The notes below the pieces were generated by a model. That model was not told the DNA's origin, ran no database searches, and saw only the letters and a list, made by a program, of their open reading frames with translations. From Solenopsis invicta (lineage: Eukaryota > Arthropoda > Insecta > Hymenoptera > Formicidae), in contig NC_052671.1 of assembly GCF_016802725.1 (NCBI RefSeq), forward strand, positions 24,310,728-24,374,727: DNA of 64,000 nucleotides. The letters run 5' to 3'. The translations under genes and the position numbers were made by a program. Within the stretch, counting starts at the first letter, position 1. Each line of letters begins with the position of its first letter. Shown one piece after another: positions 49,952-61,250 of this stretch.

Positions 49952-50086
49952 ATGTCAGATTCAAGTAGCCGAAGTCATTTGAAGTCTAGGAGCCTTAGGC
50001 GACATAAGAAACGCTCACGCGGGCATAGGAGGAAACGAGATATTCAAGTGAGATTAGGAGATGATCTTCCTCCTACAACACAGTGA
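49952..50086 (+). pseudogene. Short Arg/Ser-rich ORF, possible DIRS 5' fragment
   Basis: From ATG 49952: MSDSSSRSHLKSRSLRRHKK, then a further Arg-rich segment, ending at TGA 50084-50086. It looks like an SR-type basic N-terminus. The following 600 bp hold broken frames without a clear domain (for example FEMLQDQGQKISTLES in one frame, coiled-coil-like). Not recognised; assignment to the DIRS element rests on position only. Confidence 0.35.
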
Positions 50087-50747
50087 CACGAGGAGCCGAC
50101 GGCTCTCGAGAACCGAGGCATCGAACCAGCTAAGCCTCTTTGTCGAGGCTTTATTCGCTCAAGAATTGGCAAAAAGGAATTAACCGAGGGAGCTCCTCTG
50201 CAACACCGTATACCATGACCCCCGTGTGTGCACGGACTTGTTTGCGCTCGAGTCCGTTTTCTCGATGCTTTTCCGAGGATCAACGCCATTGAGGCCTATC
50301 GTGGGCTTCGGCTACGCCAGGAAACTCAGCTCTCCTTGAGAAAATTTTTGAGATGCTTCAGGACCAAGGACAAAAAATATCCACCTTGGAAAGTGAGGTT
50401 AGCAAACAATTTTTGCGCTTTCCTTCACCACAGTTATAGGAAGAGGCGACAGTTTTCGAGAGCCGGGACATCGATACAGCTTCGTATGATTCCCAAGTCT
50501 GTAGGCAAAGCATCAAATCCAGCAGATCGCATAAAACCTCCGCTGGTCAACCAGCTATTTTGCAGGTTTTTGACATGCGGCGCGACACTCGGCGCGGAGA
50601 AAAAAAATTACTATGCTGCTGCTGTCGCTTCCGGCTGCTTCGAAGCAAGCAGCCGTGATCAGACGAGCAGGCAAGTGGCTGAGAGCGTAAGAATGCTTCC
50701 GGGACCCGAAAACAAAAGCGTGGAAGCTAATCGTTTTTTGTCGACGT

Positions 50748-50753
<6 letters not shown>

Positions 50754-50789
<36 letters not shown>
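50754..50789. repeat. (CT)n microsatellite at the 5' edge of the CR1-like LINE
   Basis: Pure CT run; a second CT run flanks the 3' end at 55980-56000. Confidence 0.9.
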
Positions 50790-50791
<2 letters not shown>

Positions 50792-51212
50792 CTCTTTGAT
50801 CACGTGAGTACCATCGACAGCGCTTTGCCTCTGCTCCGCTATTTTCTCGCTTCTTTTCTGCCGCCTTTTGCCCTGCGGGGCTGCTTGTTGCAGTTTGCTT
50901 GGTCAAGGCCTGCTCCGCTTGACTCCTGCCCTCGTGGTGAGTGCATCCGGGCTGCCTCTGCTTTTCTTTTGCGGTTTGACGCGGTGCTTTCGGCGTCCTA
51001 ACCTCTCCTTCCGAGCCGGCCTTCTGTCGCTCTGCGCTTGCGCCGCGGGCTGGCTCGTCTGCCTGGCGTTCCGAGACTACTGCGGTCGGGACCACTCGGC
51101 GAGGCGGCGTTCCGAGACTACTACGGCTGGGACCTCTCTCCGACTCTGCGTTCCGACACGCATCCACGGCTGTCCTTCTCCTGATTGGCTATTCTCTGTC
51201 GACCGTCCAATC

Positions 51213-52430
51213 ATGATGCACGCCTGCGGTATCTGTTGGAGATTCATCTCTGCTACTGACGCGTTTCAATGCGAGCGCACCGGAAGGCACTTCTACCACG
51301 AAGAATGCGTGGCTACGCTGGTCGGGTCGACATGCGGCACCGCGCCGACCGTTCTCTCCTGTCCTGCCTGCAAGGGACAAAGTCTCCTATGGCCTTCCAT
51401 CGGTTCAGCACTGCCAGCGGGTTGCTCGGCCCTTTCTGAGGACGTCGCTGCCCGGAGCGCCTCGGAGGCTGACCCTCTCGGCGCTATGGTCGCCTCGCTT
51501 CTTGCCAAGATGACCGTAATCGAAACCCAGCTGCGGGATCTACCCACCATCAAATCTCAATTGCAGGATCTTTCCTCGATCGGTCCCCAGCTTGCTGCCC
51601 TCGAGTCTAGGATGTCTGCCACTTCAGAAGCTCTCACGTCTTCACTTGCTGAGCTGCGGCAACGGCAGGTGAATACCGACGCTCGCGTCGCCGCGCTCGA
51701 GGCGCGTCCAGCGACCGGCGCTGCCAGTGCCGATGTGCGTAGGCTCGAGTCCCGCCTCGACGCCCTTGAGCAGGTCAATAGGAGCTCCGAGCTCATCTTA
51801 TTCGGAGTGATTGAAACCCCCTCCGAGAACCTCAAAACTACTCTCAGCAAAATCGCAATTGCTCTCGGCGTCGAGGTCGGCCTCGATCACATAGCGAGTT
51901 GCTATCGCATCCCTGCCAAGGGGGACCGTCCTCGTCCCCTCGTGGTCAGACTTTCCTCGCGCGAGGTCCGCGACCGGATACTTGCGGGCAAACGCTCTCA
52001 CGGGAAGCTCGACGGCTCATCGGTTCCCGGTCTTCTCCCCGGGACCATCGATATTAACGAGCGTCTTTCTTCCTCCACTCGCGGGATTTTCGCTGCCGCG
52101 AGGGGTGCGGTTGGCGCGGGTCGCCTGCACCATGCCTGTGTGCGCAACGGACGCGTTTTTGTCAAGCGACACCTCGACACCTCGCCTATCCGACTGCGGG
52201 GTAGTGATCACCTTTCCGCACTTATCGCCGGTGCACCTCTGCCCTCTTCATCTCCCGGCGGGTCATTGCGTCACCTTCGCGATTCGGCGCGCGGCCTCGC
52301 GGCTTCTCTTCCCCCGACGGGGACGGCTAGCGCTGCCGATGTCGCTGGTGCCTCCGCGACCCGTACGACTGCGGGCCGTGACGTGAATCGCGGGGCGATT
52401 CCTAGGGCCCCTTCTAAGCGCACTAAATGA
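51213..52430 (+). CDS. CR1-like LINE ORF1 with PHD/RING-like finger
   Basis: 405 aa from ATG 51213 (MMHACGICWRF); the longer upstream frame lacks an ATG. Residues 4-55 form a zinc finger with CGIC, FQC, H-x3-EEC and CPAC, as in PHD/RING-type fingers known from CR1-group ORF1. A coiled coil follows (MTVIETQLRDLPTIKSQLQD, then AALESRMSATSEAL, RRLESRLDALEQ). Next is an RRM-like/C-terminal region (SELILFGVIETP, LKTTLSKIAIALGV, RPLVVRLSSREVRDRILAGK), as in L1/CR1 ORF1. It stops at TGA 52428-52430, in the same frame as ORF2. Confidence 0.85.
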   Translation: MMHACGICWRFISATDAFQCERTGRHFYHEECVATLVGSTCGTAPTVLSCPACKGQSLLWPSIGSALPAGCSALSEDVAARSASEADPLGAMVASLLAKMTVIETQLRDLPTIKSQLQDLSSIGPQLAALESRMSATSEALTSSLAELRQRQVNTDARVAALEARPATGAASADVRRLESRLDALEQVNRSSELILFGVIETPSENLKTTLSKIAIALGVEVGLDHIASCYRIPAKGDRPRPLVVRLSSREVRDRILAGKRSHGKLDGSSVPGLLPGTIDINERLSSSTRGIFAAARGAVGAGRLHHACVRNGRVFVKRHLDTSPIRLRGSDHLSALIAGAPLPSSSPGGSLRHLRDSARGLAASLPPTGTASAADVAGASATRTTAGRDVNRGAIPRAPSKRTK

Positions 52431-55289
52431 GGCCCGGCCCCCCCTCACTCCGGACGATCGGGATCTCTGCGCGTATGCCATGTTAACTGCCAATCTCTCC
52501 TCCCCCACTTCTCTGAATTTGCCGATTTCTTCAGCCGAGGCGATTACGACCTTATAGCTCTCTCCGAAACCTGGTTGAAGTCACACGCGCCTGACAGTTT
52601 TGTCCAGCTTCCTGGCTATTACATAGTTCGCGGTGACAGGGAGGGCAAGGGGGGAGGAGGTGTTGGGGTATACGTGCGTCGCGGCATTGGCGCCGAGATA
52701 CTCGCTTCATCGCCGACACTCTACAGAGCTCTCCCGGAATATCTCATCCTCCGTATCTCTCCTCTCCGCTGCCGCCCCTTCCTGCTTGCCATAGTTTATC
52801 GTCCTCCAAAACTTGGTCACCTTTCTATTTTCCAATCCGACTTTGAAAGACTCTATCTTTCCTTTACAGTCGCTATCATAATCGGGGATTTCAATATTGA
52901 TCTTAATCGTCCTTCCCACGACTCCGATTTCCTTCTCGACTTCAGCACCTCCAATAATCTCCATATAGTTCCTTTCTCTGACACTCACCACACTTCCTCG
53001 TCACACTCTAGAATCGACCACTGTTTAGTGAATGACAAAAATTTAATACAGAACTTTCAGCAGTTTCCAATCCCTTTTCTATCAAATCATGATCTCATCG
53101 AAGTCTCTCTCGACCTTTCCATCTATAGAGTTCCACCTCGCGTGATCCGAGTCAGAGACTTTTCTCAATTTAACTCCGAAGACTTCCTCTCCTCCCTTCT
53201 CTCTCAAGACTGGCCTGCTGTCGACTCAGCCAGCTACATTGATCGTAGGGTCGACCTAATCAACTCTCTCATCAATAACGCCTTGACTATTCACCTGCCT
53301 TACAAAACATTCGTGGCAAACAAGCCTCCCGCTCCTTGGCTGAACCACCAAGTCAAGTCTCTTCTCCGGGAACGAGACGCCGCCAGAAGATCCTTCCTCC
53401 TTCACCCCTCCCCCGATCGGCGGGAGAGGTTTCGGTCTCTCCGAAACTTGGCAAAATCGCGCCTGGTCGAGGCAAAAAATAACTACTTGCGCAAAAGACT
53501 GGACCCTAAACTGTGCCCAGCAAGACTATGGTCGGAGCTGCGCTCGCTTGGCCTCGCTAAGAATCGCTCCTCTAACCTCCACCTCAATCTCCCTCTTGGA
53601 GACCTCAACTCTTTCTTCACTACTGCTCATCTCTCTCATTCATCTCTTTCCCCTTTGCCTCCTTCTCCACCCGCCTCCTTCCCCTGTCATGCCTCCTCTG
53701 TCTCCGATCCTGCTACCTTTTACTTTTCCCATGTCTTTCCTGAAACCCTACTCAAGGCCATCAAAGCCAGCTCCTCCGACTCGTACGGTCCCGACAGCTT
53801 AAACCGCCGCATTATTCTCCTCTGCCTCCCCGTCATCTTTCCTGTCATCCTAGACCTCTTCAACCTCTCCTTTAACTCCTCCACCTTTCCCACTTTATGG
53901 AAAACCTCACATGTCATCCCTCTCCCCAAAACCTGTCATCCTTCCGTCCCGTCCGACTTCCGCCCCATCTCTCTCCTCTGCTTCCTTTCCAAGGTGCTTG
54001 AGCGTATTGCCTACGACAGCCTGGTCGTTCACATCTCTCACCATAACCTCCTCGATCCTTTCCAGACCGGCTTTCGAAAGGGCTACAGCACGCAAACCGC
54101 CCTTATCAAGCTGGTTGATGATGTGAGATTGGCCATAGACAAACGCATGACCACCCTGTTAGTCATGTTCGACTTTTCCAAAGCCTTTGATTCCGTCTCC
54201 CACGCGCTTCTCCTCGAGAAACTCAGCAACCTCAAGATCTCATCGTCCGCTCTGACCTGGTTTCGATCCTACCTCTCCGACAGACACCAGTGCGTTAAAG
54301 GACCAGACGGCTCTCTTTCATCCGCGCTGCCTGTCCCTGCCGGAGTCCCTCAGGGCTCAGTTCTGGGACCCCTTCTCTTCTCCATCTTCGTCAATGATCT
54401 CAGGCACTCGCTCAGGCACTGCCATCACCTGCTCTACGCCGACGATCTCCAAATTTATCTCCACTTCCCTCCTCATGATCTCCGTAATGCAGTCGCTCTT
54501 GTCAACGAGGACATCGCGGCGGTCGAGCGGTGGGCTGCGAGAAATCTCCTCAAACTCAACGCCGGTAAGACCAAGGCGCTTCTCATGGGCAGTCCCAGGT
54601 TTGTTAACTCGATCCCTACGTCCAGTATAGACTTGTTCGTGAATTGCACGCGTATTCAATTCACCGACAATGTCCGTAACCTGGGGCTGCTCCTGACCAA
54701 TAATCTGAGCTGGGCTCACCAAATTCGTTCCACTTCCAGTCGGGTTAGTGGGATCCTCTGGCGCTTGAATCATTTTAAAAACGGTCTCGCACTGCCTCTG
54801 AGAGTGCAACTCATCAGATCACTCGCCTTTCCGGTCTTTGATTACTGCGCCGCGGTACTCACTGACTTGACGGGTCAACAGAGGCTCAAGCTTAGACGTT
54901 TGATGAACGCCTGCGTGCGCTACATCTTCGACCTTCGCCGGGACGAACATGTGTCCCCCTCGTACGAGCGTTTGGGCTGGCTGTCCGCCGACGACCGACG
55001 GGAATACTTGACCTGCTGCCTGATCTTCTCCATTATCCATTCCGGCTCTCCCCCCTTCCTTGCTCACAATCTCCAGCCTGCTCCTAGGTCTCTCTCCCAT
55101 CTCCGATCCCCTCTTTCTCCCTGGGACTTAGCCGTTCCGTCCTGTCGCACTTCCACTTACCAGCATTCATTCCTCATATCCGGTTGCACTATGTGGAATG
55201 CTCTCCCGCCGCACATCAAAGAGTCAAATTCTTTAGCTTCCTTTAAGAACCTCCTCTTCAGTCATCTGCGGTCAAGGGATGGGATCTGA
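52431..55289 (+). CDS. CR1-like LINE ORF2: APE endonuclease and reverse transcriptase, open
   Basis: 952 codons with no stop and no frameshift. The frame follows ORF1's TGA directly and has no ATG before its first domain. Endonuclease: RVCHVNCQSLLPHF, DLIALSETWLKSH, AIVYRPP, IIGDFNIDLN, SRIDHCLVND and SNHDLIEVSLDLS. RT: DFRPISLLCFLSKVLERI, QTGFRKGYSTQTALI, MFDFSKAFDSVSH, GVPQGSVLGPLLFSIFVND and LLYADDLQIYLHF, with the catalytic Asp pair intact. The C-terminus (CTMWNALPPHIKESNSLASF) is typical of CR1/L2 elements. The protein nicks DNA and copies element RNA in the nucleus. It appears capable of activity. Confidence 0.9.
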   Translation, partial: GPAPPHSGRSGSLRVCHVNCQSLLPHFSEFADFFSRGDYDLIALSETWLKSHAPDSFVQLPGYYIVRGDREGKGGGGVGVYVRRGIGAEILASSPTLYRALPEYLILRISPLRCRPFLLAIVYRPPKLGHLSIFQSDFERLYLSFTVAIIIGDFNIDLNRPSHDSDFLLDFSTSNNLHIVPFSDTHHTSSSHSRIDHCLVNDKNLIQNFQQFPIPFLSNHDLIEVSLDLSIYRVPPRVIRVRDFSQFNSEDFLSSLLSQDWPAVDSASYIDRRVDLINSLINNALTIHLPYKTFVANKPPAPWLNHQVKSLLRERDAARRSFLLHPSPDRRERFRSLRNLAKSRLVEAKNNYLRKRLDPKLCPARLWSELRSLGLAKNRSSNLHLNLPLGDLNSFFTTAHLSHSSLSPLPPSPPASFPCHASSVSDPATFYFSHVFPETLLKAIKASSSDSYGPDSLNRRIILLCLPVIFPVILDLFNLSFNSSTFPTLWKTSHVIPLPKTCHPSVPSDFRPISLLCFLSKVLERIAYDSLVVHISHHNLLDPFQTGFRKGYSTQTALIKLVDDVRLAIDKRMTTLLVMFDFSKAFDSVSHALLLEKLSNLKISSSALTWFRSYLSDRHQCVKGPDGSLSSALPVPAGVPQGSVLGPLLFSIFVNDLRHSLRHCHHLLYADDLQIYLHFPPHDLRNAVALVNEDIAAVERWAARNLLKLNAGKTKALLMGSPRFVNSIPTSSIDLFVNCTRIQFTDNVRNLGLLLTNNLSWAHQIRSTSSRVSGILWRLNHFKNGLALPLRVQLIRSLAFPVFDYCAAVLTDLTGQQRLKLRRLMNACVRYIFDLRRDEHVSPSYERLGWLSADDRREYLTCCLIFSIIHSGSPPFLAHNLQPAPRSLSHLRSPLSPWDLAVPSCRTSTYQHSFLISGCTMWNALPPHIKESNSLASFKNLLFSHLRSRDGI

Positions 55290-55645
55290 TCTCACGTTCT
55301 CACCCTCAATTCTCTTCTCTCCTTTTCTTTCCACCTCACCCGCAGCGACTCTGAATCCCCGATGTCCCTCCTACCTTCGGCACTCCTTGCCGTGCTCACT
55401 CTTCAACCTCTCACACCTCTCCTCAAGCACACCCTATCTTACTCCCTCTTCCTCTGCGCTTGTCCTCTGCTATTGCAATTTCATTGCAATTTCATTTCAG
55501 TTCTCTTCTTATGATCTTTTTTTTCACCGCGTAACTCTTCCGTCTCTGCGAAAAGATGCTAACTTTTCTTAAGCAAGTGTGATTCCTTTAAGTTGTTATT
55601 TTAGTTTATTTCTTATTCTTACTTTTTATATTTTATATTTTCTTG

Positions 55646-55888
55646 CATGTTTACTTTAAGTTACGCTTATCTTAGGTTTATTTGCACCTTACTTCTCTTG
55701 TTATTATTTTTTGTTTTTATTTTTGTCATGTTTACTTTAAGTTACGCTTATCTTAAGTTTACTTGCACCTTACTTCTCTTGTTATTATTTTTTGTTTTTA
55801 TTTTTGTCATGTTTACTTTAAGTTACGCTTATCTTAAGTTTATTTGCACCTTACTTCTCTTGTTATTATTTTTTATTTTATTTTTGTT
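55646..55888 (+). repeat. Three 81-bp tandem repeats in the LINE 3' UTR
   Basis: Units start at 55646, 55727 and 55808 with CATGTTTACTTTAAGTTACG and include CACCTTACTTCTCTTG. The last unit decays after about 55880. Confidence 0.9.
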
Positions 55889-55934
55889 ATCTACATTGTA
55901 CTGAATCCTGAAGTTATTTTCCTGTATTTTATTC

Positions 55935-55990
55935 TTAGAGGGCTACGCCCTAGAATAATAATAAACGCTCAGTCAGTCAGTCAGTCTCTC
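55935..55990 (+). terminator. 3' terminus of the CR1-like LINE
   Basis: A short hairpin (AGGGC-TAC-GCCCT) is followed by AATAATAATAAA and (CAGT)n. Such hairpin-plus-microsatellite 3' ends are used for RT recognition in CR1-type elements. Confidence 0.55.
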
Positions 55991-56579
55991 TCTCTCTCTC
56001 TCTTCCCCTCTTTCTCTCTCTTACACGACAAGCCCTGTTGCGTATGCGCGCGTGCGTGCTCTCTTACTCTTTTTCTTTCTCTCCTTCTCGGTAAGAATTT
56101 GTGCTCCGCATAATTGTTATCGAGGCACGCTCTTCCTTGTTGGTCGGAAATGTCTCTTCGAATAACTTTTGTCCAGTTGCGACCCGGCTAAATCCGTGAC
56201 TTGGCGCTCACAAGCAACCGGGTTTGACGTCCAAGGTTCAAGGACCCTCCGCGTGAACACGTCAAGCATACGCACGTTTTTAAGATATATAGTACGTATA
56301 TATGCGCCTAGCACGATAACGACGTCGACAACAATCTCGTCGCCCTCGCCTTGGTACTAACAGCGGCAACACGATGATCCAGGTACTTTTAATGCTTGAA
56401 ATCTTGATAAGGCTTATGTCGTCGGAGTTGTCGTCGTTAAAGCCAGTCGTCATCGCCGCTGCCACCATTATCGTCGTCGTCATCATTATTGCTGTCATCT
56501 TCGTGGTCAATGTCTACATGTTCGCTACCGCTGCCGCTCGTCGCTTTATCTCTACGTTGGTAAGGTAAAAATTTGGCGC
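55991..56579. other. Low-complexity region after the CR1-like LINE
   Basis: CT-rich at first, then a moderately GC-rich stretch with TCG/GTC trinucleotide bias near 56320-56500. No convincing ORF. Confidence 0.4.
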
Positions 56580-57178
56580 CAAACAGCGTGCAGGTTTGCG
56601 ATAATCTAACAAAAAGTCAGGATATCGAGCAACAAACTCTTGGCTTTTAATCTACCAAAACTCAACAAGTTTCTACTGGGTAAATCAACAGCCAATCTAG
56701 TGCCAATTGAAGACTAGCTTTTGGGCGAAGAAATTAAGAACGCACAAGCGTGTGAAAAGCTTGCTCGAGGCCTCGTCAGAGCTACTCTAACAGTTTCGAA
56801 GATCGCTTCTCTTCAATTGGCCAAAAATTAACCGACTCGGAAGCAGACAATTTTGGGAAAGCAAAAGCTCCTCTTTGTCAGCCGAATCAACCAAATCGCT
56901 GGGAAGGGGTTTGCTACACGAAGAGTCGCACTCGGAGATTGACGTAACGCTCCCTCTCCCCTTGTCACTAGAATCAGTAAGAGTTGCAAGCCGTCTTGCG
57001 GATCATTTCTTAACTGGAAAGATCTAGCCAGTCGAACCCAGAAATTTTAAGCGCAATCCGGGAATATAGGATTTCCTTTAAATTGCCACCACTCTCGCGT
57101 TTCATCTTGGTGATCCATGCTTCTTGTCTAAGGTTAATACTTATTGCAAAATTGAAATTGAATGGCTTTTAGAGAAAC
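56580..57178 (+). pseudogene. DIRS-type element, middle piece
   Basis: Broken frames give SVRVASRLADHFLTGK and, close to 57055-57090, IREYRISFKLPP, resembling the segment just ahead of the RT in DIRS polyproteins. Stops and frameshifts throughout. It ends at the LINE insertion. Confidence 0.5.
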
Positions 57179-57191
57179 GAGCCATTTACCC
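57179..57191. repeat. Target site duplication, left side of the 57-62 kb LINE
   Basis: GAGCCATTTACCC, identical to 62189-62201. Confidence 0.92.
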
Positions 57192-57199
57192 TTTTTTTT

Positions 57200-58002
57200 C
57201 TTAACGGGGGAAAATACTCATTGTACCCCGGGTTGGCTAGACCACGGGAGTGTGGGATTCGGGACGCGGTACCCCTCGCCGGCACAGACCGCTTGCGCGG
57301 CAGAAAGTTGGCGAGGCCCGGCCCGCCTAGCCACTAAAAACCCACCGAGCCCATCTCACCCCATTGCGTGGAGGGACCGGGATTGCAAAGGCATACGCTC
57401 AGATCCCTCCACCGGGGGTCGGAGCATGGAGCTCCCCGACGCGCCAGTTCGTCGAGTTGGGAGTCGGGCTTTGCTGGCCCAGCCGAGATACGTCGGCCGG
57501 TAGGGCCTAGCCCGACCCCGGGGATGCGGAGCGAGGCATCACGCACCCCCGCGCTCATTTAGGGCCATGGGGCCGCTCCCGACATATCGCCGGTGCGAGC
57601 CCCACGCCCAGGGACGAGCGGTCGCCGCCGCCCGCCCCACTTCCTCCCGTCCACGGCGCTTAGCGTGGCCGGGCCGGGCGCCAGGGGAGAAAAACATCTC
57701 GCCTAGCGCCGGGCCCCATCGGCCTGGGCCCCGTCCCGTCGCATCCCCCGAGCGCTAGGGGCAGCTAGGGGCGGGCACCCGAGGAGCGGCACTATCGCCG
57801 CTTCCCCTTGCCGAGGACGGGCGGCCCCGGGGAGGGGACACTGAGCGCGCCACCCTTGGGCCTCTCCACCCTCGTGGCCTTACTCTCCCCTCCGCTCCCT
57901 CTGCGGGAGTTGGCGGGGAGGGTTGAAAGAATCACCCTGCCCACGGGGAGGTTCTCCCCGGAAGCGTGGCTCGACACGCTTATGGCGTCACAGGCGCCGG
58001 CC
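57200..58002 (-). other. 3' region of the ORF1-only element
   Basis: GC-rich, no RT or endonuclease motif in any frame. Short open frames on both strands are composition effects. Confidence 0.6.
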
Positions 58003-61000
58003 TCATCGACCGCGCGCGACTTGGGCGGCGGGGCTCCTCCCCGGACTCAGACGAGTCCAAGGTGGACCCCGGCAACCGCGCGTCTCCCGCGGATGGGGCC
58101 CCATCGACAGGGACCCCGCCCGCGACAGACGCACCCCCTCGGCGGCCTCGGCTCCCGCCGGACCGTCGTCCCCAACGGCCTGAGCGCCGTGAGCAGCACC
58201 GGCGTCCGGCGGTGACGGAGGTCGCTGCACCTCCATCTCCTCCGCCCTCCCTGGATCCGGGGTGGAGGGAGGAAGCCCCCCAGCCCTCCTAGGCATGAGG
58301 GGTATCTTGGGGCAGCCAGAGCCACCAGGACGATGGTTGGCTGCCCTGTTGCGGCCGGCACACTCGGAACAGAACGGCTGGTTAGCGCACTGAGCCCGAC
58401 TGTGGCCCTCCCCGCCGCAGTTGAAGCAGCACCGGAACCGGTCTGAATAACCGGGGCACCGGTGCTGCATATGGCCCTGGCCAGGCATCGGTAGCAGCGC
58501 TGAGGAGGCGCCTTAAGCGCCTCCACGCGTGCAGCCACCCAGCCAAGGGCCACGCTCCCCACCTTGGCGAGCCTCGCAGCCGCCGCGACCGGGCACTGTG
58601 CGATCACAGAGCCCATGCCCCGGCGGCCGCGAGTAACTCGGCCGACTTTAATCTCGGCGGCGCTGCAGGCTGCCAGCGCCGCCGCCACCTCCTCCGGCTC
58701 GGTGGAATCGAGGAACCCGGACACCCGGACCCCCACCCTACGCATAGGGCAGGTGATACGGATCCCCGGGCCCCTAGCCACGCGCCTTATTTCGGCCGCG
58801 AGCCGCTCCGCATACGGCCGACTTTCCCTGCCGGGAATCTCCAAGAGGAGACCCCCGGCCTGGGATTGCCGGAGCCGGAAGCCCAGCAGCGCGTCCTGGG
58901 GGAGTATGTCCCCCAGGTTGATCGCCGCCCTGGCTTTTTTCATAATGTCGGTGTAAAAGACACACCCCGGCTCCACCGTGATCGCAATCACGGAGGACTT
59001 CGGGATCCGCCTCCCCACCGCACCCGGGACAGCAGACGCCGCCCGTGATGACGGCAGCACCCCCCCAGGTTGGCCCCCCTTAGGACCTCTCTTCTTCTTT
59101 TTGCTGGGCTGCGACCCCGGAGGAGGAGGGGGCGGCATAGCTGCGTCCGCCCTCGCCGAGGCACCAGCACCAGCAACTCCCGGCCGGGGAAGGGGACGAC
59201 CCCGGCCGCTCTTCGAGGCCGCAGGGGCAGGGGCCGGCTTCTTTGCCGGCGCCCCCCCGCTGCAACCCTCCTCTTATCCTTGCGGCCCACCACGGTCGCC
59301 CAGTCTGGTCCGTCCGTGGACGAAGCCGGAGCAGGCGAGTCCGCGAGACCGCTGAGGGGTTTGGGGACAGGGGGCTCCTCCTGCGGAACCCGAGCTCCCC
59401 GACGTCCCCCTCTCACCCGTTTCGTTCCAGCGCCAGCCAGGGAGGAGGCCGAAACAGCCCCCTCCTCGACCCGCGCCAGGCGCCTCTCCAGATCCCCCGC
59501 CGAGCCTGTCAGCTGTCCCAACAGCCCGAGCACCCTCTCCTCGAAAGAAGAGGGGTCGGGGACAGGAACAGCCGCCGGGGTCGGCGGGGGCGGGTTGAAC
59601 CCCCCATCGCTCCGGGGCGCAGCCGAGGGTCCCGATCCGAGCACGAGTGCTTTTCTTGCCATCCCCAGTTGCCCCCGTAAGTCATCGACCTCGGCGCGGA
59701 GGATTCGTAACTCCTCCTCACGCGCCGCGGCCGAAACGTCCTCAAGGCCCTCCGCCCGAGGCGGCCCATGGCCCGATAGGCCAGGGTCATCACCGCTTCT
59801 CGAGCAAGATGAGTGCACTTCTTCATCTGCACGGACAAAGCACCATGCATTCCGAGCTTGGTGCATTTTGTCCGAGCATTTTCCACCTCCCGCAGCCAAC
59901 CATCGGCCAAGCCGGCCAAGTCGGTCGTGGTGCTGCGGGAGATCACACCTATCTCCCGATCCAGCTCGCGGCACTGTTCGGGAGTGAACAAAGTCGGGGG
60001 TATCTTAATCCGCTGCCTAGGCCGCGAATCGGACCCCCCCGACATAGCTTCTTCCTCCGAATCGGAGTCTCTAAGCACGTTGGTTCTGAGCCTCCGTGCT
60101 CGGAAACCCTCCATGGGCACTCCGTGGAGGTGGTCCTCGATGTCCGCCCCGTCCGAGAGGGGAGACGGAGACCTAAAAGGTCCGCTCCCATCGAGCCGGG
60201 GACGGTCACGCGCCCGCTTCCTCCCGCGCTGTGTCCCGGATTCAGCGGGCACACCCGGAATATCCGGGGTCGCCACGACCTCCTCCGGAGACCCAGGCGG
60301 AGGGGCAACCGGCTCCACCACGCCCCTGGAGGTCTGTACCTCCTCATCATCGGACCGATCCACATTAACGAGGGCACCCTGAGGAGTCTCATCGGGTGAG
60401 TTAGCCTCACCCTCGCTCCCCAGGCCACCTCCGCGGATGCGGATCGACGAGCGCAAGCGCGACCGATGCCGCCCCCTGTCCCCGTCAGGCCGCCCGGCAT
60501 CCGCCATACGGCATCCGCCGAGCAACCGGCCCGGAGACAGGGAGCGCGATCAACGCGCCCCGCTGCCAAGGCCAGGTCCACCGGCGTCCGCCTCGCGGCG
60601 TCCGCCGGGTGACCGGCCCAAAACTCCGCAGCGGGAGGCACAGGGACCTCGGCCATATCGGCCGGCTCTACCCCGGGCCGCCCGCCAGGCTGCGATAACG
60701 TCCTCTCCCCGGCGTCCGAGGCGGGGGCCACGGCTCCTCGAGCCGGCTCCACCTCGCTCTTGTTGTCCGAGGAGGAGACGTGCTTCTCACGATCCGAATC
60801 GGAGCGGCCATATTTCAACTGGCCGCTCCCCGTAACGACAATGTTCTCTGGATCATATTCGTCTCCGAACCAAGAGGCGCACATATTATCCAGAGTCTCC
60901 AATTGTTCCTGCGACACCCGCTCAGCGTCGTCCCCGAGACGCAGGTAGGGCGCAACGCGCTCCACAAGCCGCGAGGCGCGCTCAAGGCTCACCGCCAGCC

Positions 61001-61250
61001 GGCCGGCACCGGGCCCGAAACGCTCCCGCAGTTGTGAGTATCTCCGGGCGTACTTGTCCGCTTGGGCGGCACAGAGATCACCCTCGTCAGTGCCCACAGT
61101 AGCCCTATAGTCGGCGGAGCCTGTGGGCACTCCGCACGACCGCCCGTCGTTCGATGTCGACAAGGAGGGACCCGGGACACTAGCCCCCCCATGCCGGCCC
61201 TGGGATATCCGTTCACCCCTGGGCGGTAACTTCTTTTTCCCTTTGCCCAT
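58003..61250 (-). pseudogene. R1-clade ORF1 (gag-like), frameshifted
   Basis: Probable start ATG 61250 (MGKGKKKLPPRGERI). The N-terminal part (61250 to about 60430) includes RYSQLRERFGPGAGRLAVSL and an acidic Ser-rich stretch. The middle frames follow (60525-59509, 59974-58988). The conserved domain (59138-58480) contains VIAITVEPGCVFYTDIMKKA, LLEIPGRESRPYAERLA and GWVAARVEALKAPPQRCYRC, as in R1/TRAS ORF1. A frame change after the first knuckle leads to CCFNCGGEGHSRAQC and CSECAGRN (58488-58003). At least three frame changes are seen. It is long for an ORF1. Confidence 0.78.

Larger units (their letters stand above)
50754..55990 (+). mobile_element. CR1-like LINE, both ORFs open
   Basis: About 5.2 kb. 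A (CT)n run lies at the left edge (50754-50789), and the element ends in AATAATAATAAA plus (CAGT)n followed by another CT run (55980-56000). CR1-group elements end in short tandem repeats rather than poly(A), which fits. ORF1 (51213-52430) and ORF2 (52431-55289) contain no internal stops. The 3' UTR carries three 81-bp repeats. The boundaries are approximate because of the CT-rich ends. Confidence 0.8.

Noticed and set aside
50868..51212. N-terminal extension of the CR1-like ORF1
   Set aside because: No ATG; the zinc finger starts right after the ATG at 51213.
56374..56568. 64-codon hydrophobic frame
   Set aside because: Arises from a TCG/GTC-rich stretch; no supporting feature.
59070..59987. 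305-codon plus-strand frame opposite the R1-clade ORF1
   Set aside because: Shadow of the GC-rich ORF1 on the minus strand; no domain.
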